A stretch of DNA of 10,549 nt from Porphyromonas sp. (GCA_029983505.1 JASBZK010000052.1:1-10549), one strand, 5' to 3'. Positions 1 to 6,955 are shown, counted from the first letter of the stretch. Notes: a model not told the origin generated them from the letters alone. Numbers and translations: made by a program.

Positions 1-41
1 CTGTTATTCGAGGGGGTTTAGGCGGAGGTTACAAAAAAAGG

Positions 42-49
42 TATCTTTG
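42..49 (+). promoter_or_regulatory. Bacteroidota -7 promoter element (TATCTTTG) for the M48 peptidase gene
   Basis: The octamer TATCTTTG matches the Bacteroidota sigma-ABfr -7 consensus TAnnTTTG exactly and is preceded by an A-rich run. I see no good -33 TTTG about 19-21 bases upstream. A transcript would start near position 54-57, leaving a leader of about 65 bases before the ATG at 122. This also argues against the in-frame ATG at 47, which lies upstream of the expected start of transcription. Confidence 0.6.
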
Positions 50-121
50 AGAAGTGAGAGGGAGAAAGGAGGGAGAGAGAAAACGTGCATTCTCCTTAAA
101 ACAAGACAAATAATCACGAGT

Positions 122-1066
122 ATGATAAAGCATTTTATCCTGCAGGCAACCATAGTGCTTGGACTTGCATCTGTCGCGTTCTCCGGGTGTTCGTCCGTAC
201 CGCTGAGCGGTCGCAGTCGCGTGAACGTAGTGTCCGACGAGCAGATTCTGGGCTTATCGGCACGGGAGTACGCCAAGTTCATCTCCACAGCACCCATCAG
301 CCAAAATAAGGCGGCCACGCAGCGTATGCTCAACGTCGGTTGCCGCATCGCGAACGCCACAGAGCGGTATCTCACGAGCGCAGGGATGCCGGGGGAGGCA
401 GCGAAGTTCAGCTGGGAGTTTAACCTCATCCGTGACGCCCAAGTGAACGCATGGTGTATGCCCGGCGGAAAGATTGTGGTTTTCGAAGGGTTGCTGCCGC
501 TTTGCCCCACGAACGACGACTTGGCGACGGTCATTTCCCACGAGGTGGCACACGCGATGGCCAAGCACGCAAATGAGCGGATGAGTTCACAGGTCCTTCA
601 GAACGCGGGCGGACAGGTTTTGGGCAACATACTTGGCGGCACTTTGGGCTCAATGGGGCAAGTCATCGGCGGACTGGCGTACAGCGCCGGGATGAAGTAC
701 TTCGTGGATCTACCCTACAGCCGTCAGCACGAATACGAAGCCGACAAAATAGGGATTTACCTTATGGCTCTGGCGGGGTACGATTACACCAAGGCAGTCG
801 ATTTTTGGAAAAGAATGGCGGCACACTCGGGAGGAAACTCGGGCAACAATATGTGGAGCACCCACCCCAGTGACGAAAGCCGCATCGCAGCCATCGAAGC
901 CGAGCTTCCCAATGTACGCGCCTTTGTCGCAAACGGAGGGCGCATCACGAACGCACCCACTCCCGTGCCCGATCGCAACCGGCAGACGGTCACGCAACGC
1001 AAGCAAAATACGACCGTTATTCCGGGCAACGAAAAAAGGGACGTCCCTCTGAAGACGCGTTACTAA
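122..1066 (+). CDS. M48-family zinc metallopeptidase, predicted lipoprotein
   Basis: The product has 314 residues and is a probable periplasmic, membrane-anchored zinc endopeptidase of the Oma1/LoiP/YcaL type (M48 family). Relatives degrade misfolded or damaged envelope proteins. A lysine-containing N terminus and hydrophobic segment (residues 3-20) lead to a lipobox-like FSGC with Cys23 as the likely lipidated residue. The zinc motif HEVAH is at 140-144, and the third ligand is Glu204 in the SRxxExxAD motif at 200-208. A conserved-looking THPSDESR lies near 247-254. A glycine-rich stretch (163-190) separates the two metal motifs, and the C-terminal tail after about 275 is low-complexity and polar. 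I chose the ATG at 122 because it gives a proper lipoprotein signal; the in-frame ATG at 47 would add 25 charged residues before it and overlap the promoter. NAD kinase follows after 57 bases. The family call is secure; the substrate is unknown. Confidence 0.9.
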   Translation: MIKHFILQATIVLGLASVAFSGCSSVPLSGRSRVNVVSDEQILGLSAREYAKFISTAPISQNKAATQRMLNVGCRIANATERYLTSAGMPGEAAKFSWEFNLIRDAQVNAWCMPGGKIVVFEGLLPLCPTNDDLATVISHEVAHAMAKHANERMSSQVLQNAGGQVLGNILGGTLGSMGQVIGGLAYSAGMKYFVDLPYSRQHEYEADKIGIYLMALAGYDYTKAVDFWKRMAAHSGGNSGNNMWSTHPSDESRIAAIEAELPNVRAFVANGGRITNAPTPVPDRNRQTVTQRKQNTTVIPGNEKRDVPLKTRY

Positions 1067-1123
1067 TACCCCTGGGGTAGGAGGAAACTTTTCCCCCACA
1101 AACAAAGGAATCGAACTAAAAGA

Positions 1124-2026
1124 ATGACCATAGGATTTGTGGCCGCTGCCGAGCGCGATGCCAAGAGAGAAGCGCTCACTCATGCGCTGATGGCGTATGT
1201 GCTTGAGCACTCCGAAGGGCATACGTTGCTCATAGAGCCGCGCTTTTTTGCCGCTTTGATGATGCAGGGGGTGGATCTCGGCAATGCCAGGAGCGTCTCT
1301 CCGATGTCCGAAGGAACATCCTGTGACCTACTCATCAGCATCGGCGGTGACGGCACTTTCCTCAGAGCTGCCAAGCTTGTGGCCGGGACGGAGACCGCCA
1401 TACTCGGAGTCAACGCAGGGAGGTTGGGGTTCTTGGCAAGTATGCAGCCGGAAGAATTGATGGAGTCGTGGGCTCCGGTCTTGGACGGGGCGTACACCGA
1501 AGAGATACGCACGATGCTCGAAGTCAGCGAGGCAGACCCGGAAGGCAAAGAGACGGTCATCGGCGAAGCGCTCAACGAAGTCTCCGTCCTCAGGCGGGAT
1601 ACGGCCTCGATGATCGAAGCGATGACGCATGTGGATGGAGAGTTTATGGCCAATTACGTCGGGGACGGAGTGAATATCGCCACGCCGACAGGGTCTACCG
1701 CTTACTCCATGAGCGTCTTCGGGCCCATTACGCACCCGTCAGCCAAGGTGGTGCTTATTTGTCCCATAGCACCCCACTCACTGAATATGCGTCCCCTTGT
1801 GCTCCCCGATTCCGTGGAGCTCAGCGTCGAGGTCTCGAGTCGCAACGGCTCCTTCCTGCTCACTATCGACGGCAAAGGCAAGCCGATGAAGCACCATACG
1901 CTCCTAAGAGTGCGAAAAAGCAAAAAGGAGGTCCGCGTGGCACACCTCGGGGAGAGCTATTCGTACTATGCCACACTTCGAAATAAGCTGATGTGGGGGC
2001 AAGATGTGCGAAAGTTTGAAATGTAA
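1124..2026 (+). CDS. nadK: NAD kinase (ATP-NAD kinase, NadK/PpnK)
   Basis: The product has 300 residues, a normal length for bacterial NAD kinase, which phosphorylates NAD+ to NADP+ in the cytoplasm. The diagnostic motifs are in order: GGDGT at 74-78 (phosphate binding), NE at 151-152 after an ALNE-type turn, the signature TPTGSTAYS at 187-195, and the conserved C-terminal segment ICPIAPHSLNMRPLVLP around 212-228. A LTIDGK strand lies near 246-251. The segment just before the signature reads GDGVNIATPTG, whereas many homologues have DGxIxSTPTG, a minor variation. The ATG start fits the beta strand GFVAA at the N terminus. It follows the M48 gene by 57 bases and could be co-transcribed with it, since I see no terminator with a T-tract in the gap. 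The next gene, HU, has its own promoter. Confidence 0.96.
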   Translation: MTIGFVAAAERDAKREALTHALMAYVLEHSEGHTLLIEPRFFAALMMQGVDLGNARSVSPMSEGTSCDLLISIGGDGTFLRAAKLVAGTETAILGVNAGRLGFLASMQPEELMESWAPVLDGAYTEEIRTMLEVSEADPEGKETVIGEALNEVSVLRRDTASMIEAMTHVDGEFMANYVGDGVNIATPTGSTAYSMSVFGPITHPSAKVVLICPIAPHSLNMRPLVLPDSVELSVEVSSRNGSFLLTIDGKGKPMKHHTLLRVRKSKKEVRVAHLGESYSYYATLRNKLMWGQDVRKFEM

Positions 2027-2053
2027 GTATTAGGGATTTACGATTGAAAAAGG

Positions 2054-2061
2054 TATCTTTG
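2054..2061 (+). promoter_or_regulatory. Bacteroidota -7 promoter element (TATCTTTG) for the HU gene
   Basis: TATCTTTG here is identical to the copies at 42-49 and 9719-9726, including the preceding GG and an A-run. It sits 27 bases after the nadK stop. A transcript starting near 2067 would carry a leader of about 100 bases before the HU start. That leader contains a small hairpin ACGGC-GAA-GCCGT (2110-2122) and a T6 run at 2137-2142. A -33 element is not evident. Confidence 0.65.
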
Positions 2062-2170
2062 CCGTCACGGCGCTATTATTGCACTCAGAGGCAAAAAGAG
2101 CCCGGGATAACGGCGAAGCCGTCAGTAAGCACGCAGTTTTTTAAGGAATAAACATCCATTTACCGATAAA

Positions 2171-2449
2171 ATGACTAAGGCAGAATTAGTAAACGAGATC
2201 TCCAAGCGAACGGGCTTGGAAAAAAGGATGGTGCTCGACACCGTCGAGTCGATGATGGCAGTCGTAAAGGACAGCCTCATCAATAACGAGAACGTGTATC
2301 TTCGCGGATTCGGCAGTTTTATCGTAAAACACAGAGCGCCGAAGACGGCTCGCAATATAGCGGAAAACACCACGCTTCAGATTCCGGCAAGAAACATACC
2401 CTCTTTCAAACCGGCGAAGAGTTTCGTGGCAGAAGTGGACAAGCAATAA
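2171..2449 (+). CDS. HU/IHF-family nucleoid DNA-binding protein
   Basis: The product has 92 residues, the normal HU length, and is a dimeric DNA-bending protein of the nucleoid. The N-terminal helical part (1-40, MTKAELVNEISKRTG) and the dimer-core motif RGFGSF at 45-50 are clear. The beta-arm segment runs about 53-76, followed by the IPSFKPAKSF end (76-85). In typical HU/IHF the arm tip carries RNP, with a proline that intercalates into DNA. Here residues 61-63 read RNI, so the proline is replaced by isoleucine. To my knowledge this arm type (RNI..NT) is common among Bacteroidales members, so it marks a subfamily rather than a defect. It has its own promoter at 2054 and a likely terminator at 2451-2484. 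The sequence does not distinguish HU from IHF-beta annotation. Confidence 0.93.
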   Translation: MTKAELVNEISKRTGLEKRMVLDTVESMMAVVKDSLINNENVYLRGFGSFIVKHRAPKTARNIAENTTLQIPARNIPSFKPAKSFVAEVDKQ

Positions 2450-2450
2450 G

Positions 2451-2484
2451 CTTCGCCATTCGGCGAAGTGCCGTCCGGCTTTTT
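2451..2484 (+). terminator. Probable intrinsic terminator after the HU gene
   Basis: One base after the HU stop, CTTCGCC (2451-2457) pairs perfectly with GGCGAAG (2462-2468) across the loop ATTC. Directly after it comes the shorter GCCG-TC-CGGC (2470-2479), followed by TTTTT (2480-2484). The T-tract follows the second, weaker hairpin, so the exact termination structure is uncertain. Confidence 0.55.
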
Positions 2485-2570
2485 GGGACAAAGCAGGAAG
2501 CCGTTTTCTCTCCATCAGGGAGACCCTTCCTAACAAATACAATCACTTAATAACTACATCATAACGAATT

Positions 2571-2660
2571 ATGCCAAGCGGAAAGAAAAGAAAGAGACAT
2601 AAGATGTCTACGCACAAGCGCAAAAAGAGACTGCGTAAGAATCGTCACAAACATAAGTAA
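2571..2660 (+). CDS. Tiny basic protein, AURKAIP1/COX24-domain type, putative ribosomal protein
   Basis: This 29-residue gene starts MPSGKKRKRHKM and continues with THKRKKRLRKNRHKHK. More than half of the residues are Lys, Arg or His, and there are no acidic residues. It matches the short proteins annotated in Bacteroidota as AURKAIP1/COX24 domain-containing. Related proteins are mitochondrial mS38 (AURKAIP1) and the short mycobacterial protein bS22, both in the small ribosomal subunit. From that I infer that it sits on or in the 30S subunit and contacts rRNA; this is not shown by the sequence alone. The region before the ATG (2530-2570) is A/T-rich with no Shine-Dalgarno motif, as usual here. 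It lies between HU and rng, and the context of RNA and ribosome genes fits. Its small size means it is easily missed by gene callers. Confidence 0.85.
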   Translation: MPSGKKRKRHKMSTHKRKKRLRKNRHKHK

Positions 2661-2745
2661 GCCCACCTCTCCACGATAGAGAGAAACTTCTGTGACGCAT
2701 CTAAATGTCACCCCGAAACAACTAAACCTTGGTTTGTCACGCTCT

Positions 2746-2784
2746 CTTACTCCGGTTTGGGCTCCAGACCGCAAGAGGAGTGAG
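2746..2784 (+). promoter_or_regulatory. Structured RNA element in the leader of the RNase G gene
   Basis: Two stacked helices form here. CTTACTC (2746-2752) pairs with GAGTGAG (2778-2784), and CGGTTTGG (2753-2760) pairs with CCAGACCG (2764-2771) over the loop GCT. The result is 15 base pairs with two G-T wobbles and a six-base bulge CAAGAG (2772-2777) on the 3' side only. No T-tract follows, so it is not a simple terminator for the upstream gene. It ends 63 bases before the GTG start of rng. In E. coli, RNase E controls its own mRNA through 5' leader hairpins. A similar role here is inference. Confidence 0.5.
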
Positions 2785-2847
2785 GTGCGGCAAATCGGGG
2801 TTTGTGTTTTCGGATTATCCTAAACCCTATTTTATTAACCATCTCGC

Positions 2848-4689
2848 GTGAAAAGTGAACTAATCATCGACGTTCGCCCCAAGGAGGTCTCCATAGCCGT
2901 CCTTGAGGACCGTAACCTCGTAGAGCTCCAGAGGGAGAAGCAAAACATAGCTTACTCCGTGGGAGACATCTACCTCGGCACGGTAAAGAAGGTGATGCCG
3001 GGACTGAACGCGGCTTTTGTGGACATCGGTCACCCGAAGGAGGCTTTCCTTCATTATCGGGACTTAGGCGCCGGGTTCCTCACCGCCAAGTCTTTTTTGG
3101 CCGCCGAGCGGAAGTATGGAAAAGACTTTTCCGGAGAGAAGGTACAGCTTGAGAAAAACTTAGAAAAAGAAGGCGCCATAGCCGACCAACTCGCCCAAGG
3201 CGATGAGGTTCTCGTACAGATTACGAAGGAAGCCATCTCCACGAAAGGTCCCAGGCTCTCTGCAGAGCTCTCTTTCGCAGGACGCTATCTCGTACTCATC
3301 CCTTACTCGGATAAGGTGTCCGTCTCCCAAAAGATTACGAACCGCGAGGAGAGCAAGCGCCTCAAGCAGCTCATCCTCAGCATCAAGCCGAAGAACGTCA
3401 CCGTCATCGTCCGGACTTCGGCCCAAGGTGTGATGGTCCCCGAGCTTCATCACGAACTGATGACCCTCATCAACCGGTGGCAGAACACCGTCGAGAACCT
3501 GCAGAAGACGCTCCCCGAGACCTTAAAGGCGGAAAAAGCGCCCAAAGAAGGAAAGAAAAAGGGTTCAAACTCAGGTCAGGTCAAGCTCTCGAGTGCCCAG
3601 AGGCTCTTGCACGAAGAGTCGTCGCGCACCCTCAGCCTACTGAGAGACACCTACAACTCGAACTTCAAGGACATCTGGATCAACGACCGGGGACTCGTCA
3701 AAGAGATCGCCGAGTACATCGATCTCATAGATCCCGGACAGGCAGGTATCGTCAAGTTTTACGAAGACAAGAAGCCCATCTTCGACGCCTTCAACATCAC
3801 GAGGCAGATTAAGCACCTCTTCGGGACCTCTGTCACCTATAAGCAGGGTGCTTACCTCATCATCGAGCAAACGGAAGCGATGCACGTCATCGACGTGAAT
3901 AGCGGGAACCGTGCCCGAGGGTCGAGCGAACAGGAGGAGACCGCCATCGACGTCAACCTCTCTGCCGCCGAAGAGATCGCCCGTCAGCTTCGTCTCAGAG
4001 ATATGGGCGGCATCATCGTCATCGACTTCATCGATATGGCTCAGCAGAGCAATCGTCAGAAGCTCTTCGAGTATATGACGGAGTGTATGCAGCACGACAG
4101 AGCGAAGCACACCATACTGCCCATCACGAAGTTCGGTCTGATGCAGATCACGAGGCAGCGGGTACGCCAAGTGATGAAGATAGAGACCGAAGAGACCTGC
4201 CCCACCTGCCTCGGCACCGGGAAGGTACAGCCGTCCATCTTCTTCACCGACGAGCTCGAGAAAAAGATCGAGAAGATCATCAGCGAAGGCATCAAGAAGT
4301 TCACGCTCAATGTCCACCCCTTTGTCGCCGCCTACATTACCAAAAGCACGGGCGGCATCTTGGGCATAGCCGGCAAGTCGCTCCTAAGCGACTGGAAGAA
4401 CAAGTACACCCGCAACATCTCCATTCAGGCGGACGAGTCGCTCGGGATGCTGGGGTACACGTTCTACGACAAAGAGCACAATGAGCTGACCCACCTGCTC
4501 GAGGACGAAGATCAAAAGGAAGACGAGGACAACCTGACCGTCGAAGTCGAAGAAACGCCTCAAAAGGAAGAGTCCCAAAAGAAAAGCGAAAATCGCCCGA
4601 AGACCTCTTCCAAACCAAGACACAAACGCGGATCCGGATCCGGCAAAAAGCCGGCTCCAGACGCGCCCCAAGCCCCATCTCAAGCCTAA
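2848..4689 (+). CDS. rng: Ribonuclease G (RNase E/G family endoribonuclease)
   Basis: The product has 613 residues and is a cytoplasmic single-strand-specific endoribonuclease of rRNA maturation and mRNA decay. The GTG start gives MKSELIIDVRPKE, which matches the usual family N terminus. The S1-type RNA-binding region is at about 38-130 (GDIYLGTVKKVMPGLNAAFVDIG), interrupted by a charged segment near 73-112. The RNase H-like and 5'-sensor part follows (135-200). A lysine-rich insert of about 45 residues (215-258, with GKKKGSNSG) breaks the usual fold. In the DNase I-like catalytic part the metal-binding aspartates are Asp349 (IDVNSG) and Asp393 (VIDFID). The zinc-link cysteines are Cys451 and Cys454 in CPTCLGTG. 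The tail 551-613 is disordered, first acidic, then Lys/Arg/Ser/Pro-rich. E. coli RNase G is 489 residues, so this protein is longer through the insert and tail. A terminator follows 22 bases after the stop. Confidence 0.95.
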   Translation: MKSELIIDVRPKEVSIAVLEDRNLVELQREKQNIAYSVGDIYLGTVKKVMPGLNAAFVDIGHPKEAFLHYRDLGAGFLTAKSFLAAERKYGKDFSGEKVQLEKNLEKEGAIADQLAQGDEVLVQITKEAISTKGPRLSAELSFAGRYLVLIPYSDKVSVSQKITNREESKRLKQLILSIKPKNVTVIVRTSAQGVMVPELHHELMTLINRWQNTVENLQKTLPETLKAEKAPKEGKKKGSNSGQVKLSSAQRLLHEESSRTLSLLRDTYNSNFKDIWINDRGLVKEIAEYIDLIDPGQAGIVKFYEDKKPIFDAFNITRQIKHLFGTSVTYKQGAYLIIEQTEAMHVIDVNSGNRARGSSEQEETAIDVNLSAAEEIARQLRLRDMGGIIVIDFIDMAQQSNRQKLFEYMTECMQHDRAKHTILPITKFGLMQITRQRVRQVMKIETEETCPTCLGTGKVQPSIFFTDELEKKIEKIISEGIKKFTLNVHPFVAAYITKSTGGILGIAGKSLLSDWKNKYTRNISIQADESLGMLGYTFYDKEHNELTHLLEDEDQKEDEDNLTVEVEETPQKEESQKKSENRPKTSSKPRHKRGSGSGKKPAPDAPQAPSQA

Positions 4690-4711
4690 CCATCCCTCGC
4701 GGATACCCCAC

Positions 4712-4759
4712 AAAGAGGACAAGCTCCCGGATAACCCGGAGAGAGTTTGTCCTCTTTTT
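4712..4759 (+). terminator. Strong intrinsic terminator of the rng transcript
   Basis: AAAGAGGACAA (4712-4722) pairs without mismatch with TTGTCCTCTTT (4747-4757). The helix continues inward (GCTC with GAGT, including one G-T pair) and closes with CCGG (4727-4730) against CCGG (4736-4739). A T-tract (4755-4759) overlaps the 3' arm and follows it. It ends only two bases before the next promoter element. Confidence 0.88.
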
Positions 4760-4761
4760 GG

Positions 4762-4769
4762 TAACTTTG
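4762..4769 (+). promoter_or_regulatory. Bacteroidota -7 promoter element (TAACTTTG) for the arginine decarboxylase gene
   Basis: TAACTTTG fits TAnnTTTG and lies directly after the rng terminator, where a new transcription unit would be expected. Transcription from about 4775 leaves a leader of about 90 bases. The leader holds a possible hairpin GGGAC (4781-4785) with GTCCC (4798-4802) and an A/T-rich stretch before the start codon. A -33 TTTG at the right spacing is not clear. Confidence 0.6.
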
Positions 4770-4865
4770 TGTGCGACAAAGGGACTGAAAAAGGAAGGTC
4801 CCGATGCTCCGCACGACACGGATATTGCATAACGATTATATATACCCTTTTGAAAGATTACGCCT

Positions 4866-5411
4866 ATGAGCAAATTGGTAGGGAACTTGATCCCCAACAC
4901 TTTTTTTATCACCAAGGGAAGTGGTGAGTCCGATCTCGAAATGCATGCGGGGTCCTACCACATGGCTCTGTTTGATGCCGGCATTTCCGACTTCAACATC
5001 ATGACCTATTCGTCCGTTATTCCTGCCACGGCCAAGCTTGTGTCCATGGACGAAGTGGATATGCCGCCCTTCGGCTCCGAGCTTAAGACGATCCTTGCCG
5101 TCTCTCACGGGATGCAGGACGAGTATGTCTCCGCCGGCGTCATCTACGCGTGGATGTACAAGGACGAGAACTTTGACGAAAAAGTGGGCGGTCTCGTCTG
5201 CGAAGTCTCCGGACGCTACCGCATCGAGGAGCTCGAAGCGCGCCTGACCCGCGTCATCGAGGATCTCCACCAGAGGACCTACTCCCAGTACTATCTCGGT
5301 GAGCTCAACTTCATCACCGAGGGTATCACGATCAAAGAGCGCTACGGTACGGCACTCGCGGGTCTTTGCTTCATCGATTTCAAGCAGCCCGAAGTCGAAG
5401 AAAAAGATTAA
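4866..5411 (+). CDS. pdaD: Pyruvoyl-dependent arginine decarboxylase
   Basis: The product has 181 residues and belongs to the PvlArgDC family, which converts arginine to agmatine and CO2 in the cytoplasm, the first step of one route to putrescine and spermidine. These enzymes are made as a proenzyme that cuts itself between two serines; the second serine becomes the pyruvoyl group at the N terminus of the alpha chain. The cut site is visible as YSSVIPATAK, so cleavage is predicted between Ser49 and Ser50. The N-terminal PNTFFITKGSGES (10-22), HGMQDEYVSAG (81-91) and GLVCEVSG (109-116) segments fit the family. Glu113 corresponds to the catalytic glutamate (Glu109 in the Methanocaldococcus enzyme). 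The acidic tail EVEEKD is unremarkable. It is the first gene of a new transcription unit and is followed after 101 bases by an MFS transporter. The family could in principle include other amino-acid specificities. Confidence 0.92.
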   Translation: MSKLVGNLIPNTFFITKGSGESDLEMHAGSYHMALFDAGISDFNIMTYSSVIPATAKLVSMDEVDMPPFGSELKTILAVSHGMQDEYVSAGVIYAWMYKDENFDEKVGGLVCEVSGRYRIEELEARLTRVIEDLHQRTYSQYYLGELNFITEGITIKERYGTALAGLCFIDFKQPEVEEKD

Positions 5412-5512
5412 CCGGAGCTCCGTTCCTGCTCCGCAGAAAACACACGAGAGGTGAGAGGGGAACCGGTCTTTTGCCCGGGGTCTCTTTCGCCTCTTTTTTT
5501 GATAAAAGATCA

Positions 5513-6955
5513 ATGTCCCTACTCTTTCCCAAGCGTGAAAAGCCGTTTGTCCCCTCCAAGATGATCATTCTGCTCATCTTGAGCGTATCCAGTTTCCTAA
5601 ACCCCTTCATCTCCACCTCCGTAAATACCGCTCTCCCGTCCATCGGCAAGACTTTCGGCGTGGGCGAAGTGACCCAGATGTGGGTCGTCAATGCCTTCCT
5701 CTTCACCTCATCCGTCCTCCTGCTCTCTTTTGGCAAATGGGCGGATCGAGTGGGGCCATATAGGCTCTTTATTCCCGGGCTCTTCCTCTTCGGTCTCGGG
5801 AATGCGGGGAGTGCCTTGGGGCTGAGTGTGGGCTTTATGATCGCGTCGCGCGTCGTACAGGGTCTCGGGTCGGCTATGCTGTACGCCTCCGTCTTCCCCA
5901 TCCTCACGAAAACGTTCCCGAAGGAGAAACGGGGTCTCATCCTCGGCGTCAATCTTGCCATTGTCTCCATCGGACTGACGGCGGGACCATTTTTAGGAGG
6001 GATCATCACCGATGCCATGGGGTGGCACTGGATGTTTTGGGTCGTGTCTGCACTCAGCTTCGTGCTTTGGGGCTTTGCCTTTGTCCTTTTCAAAGATCTG
6101 AAAGAGCCCCCGAAGGTACACCCTCACCCGTTTGACGTCAGAGGTGCCGTCGTCTACACCCTCGGTATGGGCGGAGTCATCGGCGGTCTGACGGAGTTAA
6201 CCACGCCCTGGGGCTTCCTTTTCCTCGTCGGGGCAATCTTGCTCGTCGTCTTTTACCACATCGAGAAGAAGACGGATGAGCCAATGCTCGACACAAGTCT
6301 TTTGACCGAAAATAAGCTCTTCCTGCTCTCCAACCTCAGCTGTTGGTACATCTATGCGGCTTCTTTCATCTGCATTGTCGTGCTGAGCCTTTATGCCCAA
6401 AACTTCCTCGGGTATTCGGCTTCGGAAGCCGGTCTTCTGCTAATGGTACAGGCGATCATGATGAGCATCACGACCCCGCTCTCCGGCCGTCTGAGCGACA
6501 AGCACAACCAGAGCCTGGTGACGCTCTTTGGTCAAGTCATTTATGCCATAGGGTCGCTCCTGCTCTTCCTCTGTGTCTACTTCGAGTGGGCTCCGTACTG
6601 GCTCTACATCTCGATGACGGTATGCGGCATCGGCTACGGCTCACTCCTCACTCCGCTCTCGAATACGATTATGAGCTCCGTGGGCAAGCATCAGCTCGGC
6701 ACCGCCTCTGCGACCCTTTCGTCCATGCGCCAAATCGGGCAGTCCTCCGGGCTCAGCCTCGGTATGGTGGTCACCGCATTTCTGTCTGCCAAGTTTTTCG
6801 GCAACCGGTTTGTGGGCGAAGTCCCCGTTGAGCTCAAAAAGGCTTTTGCCCAAAGCCACTCCCAAGTCATCTTCTTTATCGTCTTTGTCCTCAGTGTCTT
6901 GGCCATCGTCAACGGCTACCTGACCTACAAGCATTCCCTAAAGACGGATAGATAG
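5513..6955 (+). CDS. MFS transporter, DHA2 (EmrB/QacA-like) drug:H+ antiporter type
   Basis: The product has 480 residues and is a very hydrophobic inner-membrane carrier, with a length fitting the 14-helix DHA2 branch. The start at 5513 places a short basic N terminus (MSLLFPKREKPFVPSK) before the first membrane helix (about 17-36). An earlier in-frame ATG at 5366 lies inside the preceding gene and adds only charged residues. Visible signatures are MWVVNAFLFTSS with a following GKWADRVGPYRL loop (56-85, motif A), RVVQGLGSAML (113-123, motif B type), and the antiporter motif C GLTAGPFLGGII with GWHWMFWV (154-177). The second half begins near 265 with a cytoplasmic loop GRLSDKHNQ (325-333). 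The substrate cannot be read from the sequence. Its place behind an arginine decarboxylase allows an amine or agmatine exporter, but general drug efflux is just as possible. Confidence 0.88.
   Translation: MSLLFPKREKPFVPSKMIILLILSVSSFLNPFISTSVNTALPSIGKTFGVGEVTQMWVVNAFLFTSSVLLLSFGKWADRVGPYRLFIPGLFLFGLGNAGSALGLSVGFMIASRVVQGLGSAMLYASVFPILTKTFPKEKRGLILGVNLAIVSIGLTAGPFLGGIITDAMGWHWMFWVVSALSFVLWGFAFVLFKDLKEPPKVHPHPFDVRGAVVYTLGMGGVIGGLTELTTPWGFLFLVGAILLVVFYHIEKKTDEPMLDTSLLTENKLFLLSNLSCWYIYAASFICIVVLSLYAQNFLGYSASEAGLLLMVQAIMMSITTPLSGRLSDKHNQSLVTLFGQVIYAIGSLLLFLCVYFEWAPYWLYISMTVCGIGYGSLLTPLSNTIMSSVGKHQLGTASATLSSMRQIGQSSGLSLGMVVTAFLSAKFFGNRFVGEVPVELKKAFAQSHSQVIFFIVFVLSVLAIVNGYLTYKHSLKTDR

Noticed and set aside
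47..121. Extended N terminus of the M48 protein from the ATG at 47.
   Set aside because: It puts 25 charged residues before the lipoprotein signal and begins inside the -7 promoter octamer.
1037..1079. Palindromes AGGGACGTCCCT (1037-1048) and TACCCC-T-GGGGTA (1067-1079) at the end of the M48 gene, considered as a terminator.
   Set aside because: The first is inside the coding region, the second has no usable loop, and neither is followed by a T-tract. They may be chance, apart from the core shared with the right-edge repeat.
2110..2142. Small hairpin ACGGC-GAA-GCCGT followed after 14 bases by T6 in the HU leader, considered as an attenuator.
   Set aside because: The T-run is too far from the stem, and no alternative antiterminator is clear. 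GGCGAAG recurs at 2413-2419 and 2462-2468, but that is weak evidence for autoregulation.
3637..4317. Minus-strand open frame of 226 codons inside rng.
   Set aside because: It lies antisense to the strongly supported RNase G catalytic region, including both catalytic aspartates. Its Asp/Glu/Leu-rich translation is the usual shadow of Gly/Asp/Ile codons on the other strand.
4770..4865. Leader of the arginine decarboxylase gene considered as a guanidine or arginine-related riboswitch.
   Set aside because: I see only one short hairpin (GGGAC/GTCCC) and none of the conserved sequence of the known guanidine riboswitch classes.
4836..5513. Minus-strand open frame of 225 codons across the arginine decarboxylase gene.
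   Set aside because: It is antisense to a clear family member, has no homology features that I recognise, and would overlap the promoter leader and downstream spacer.
5380..6093. Minus-strand open frame of 237 codons over the start of the MFS gene.
   Set aside because: It is antisense to clear DHA2 motifs, and its product is low-complexity basic sequence without domains.
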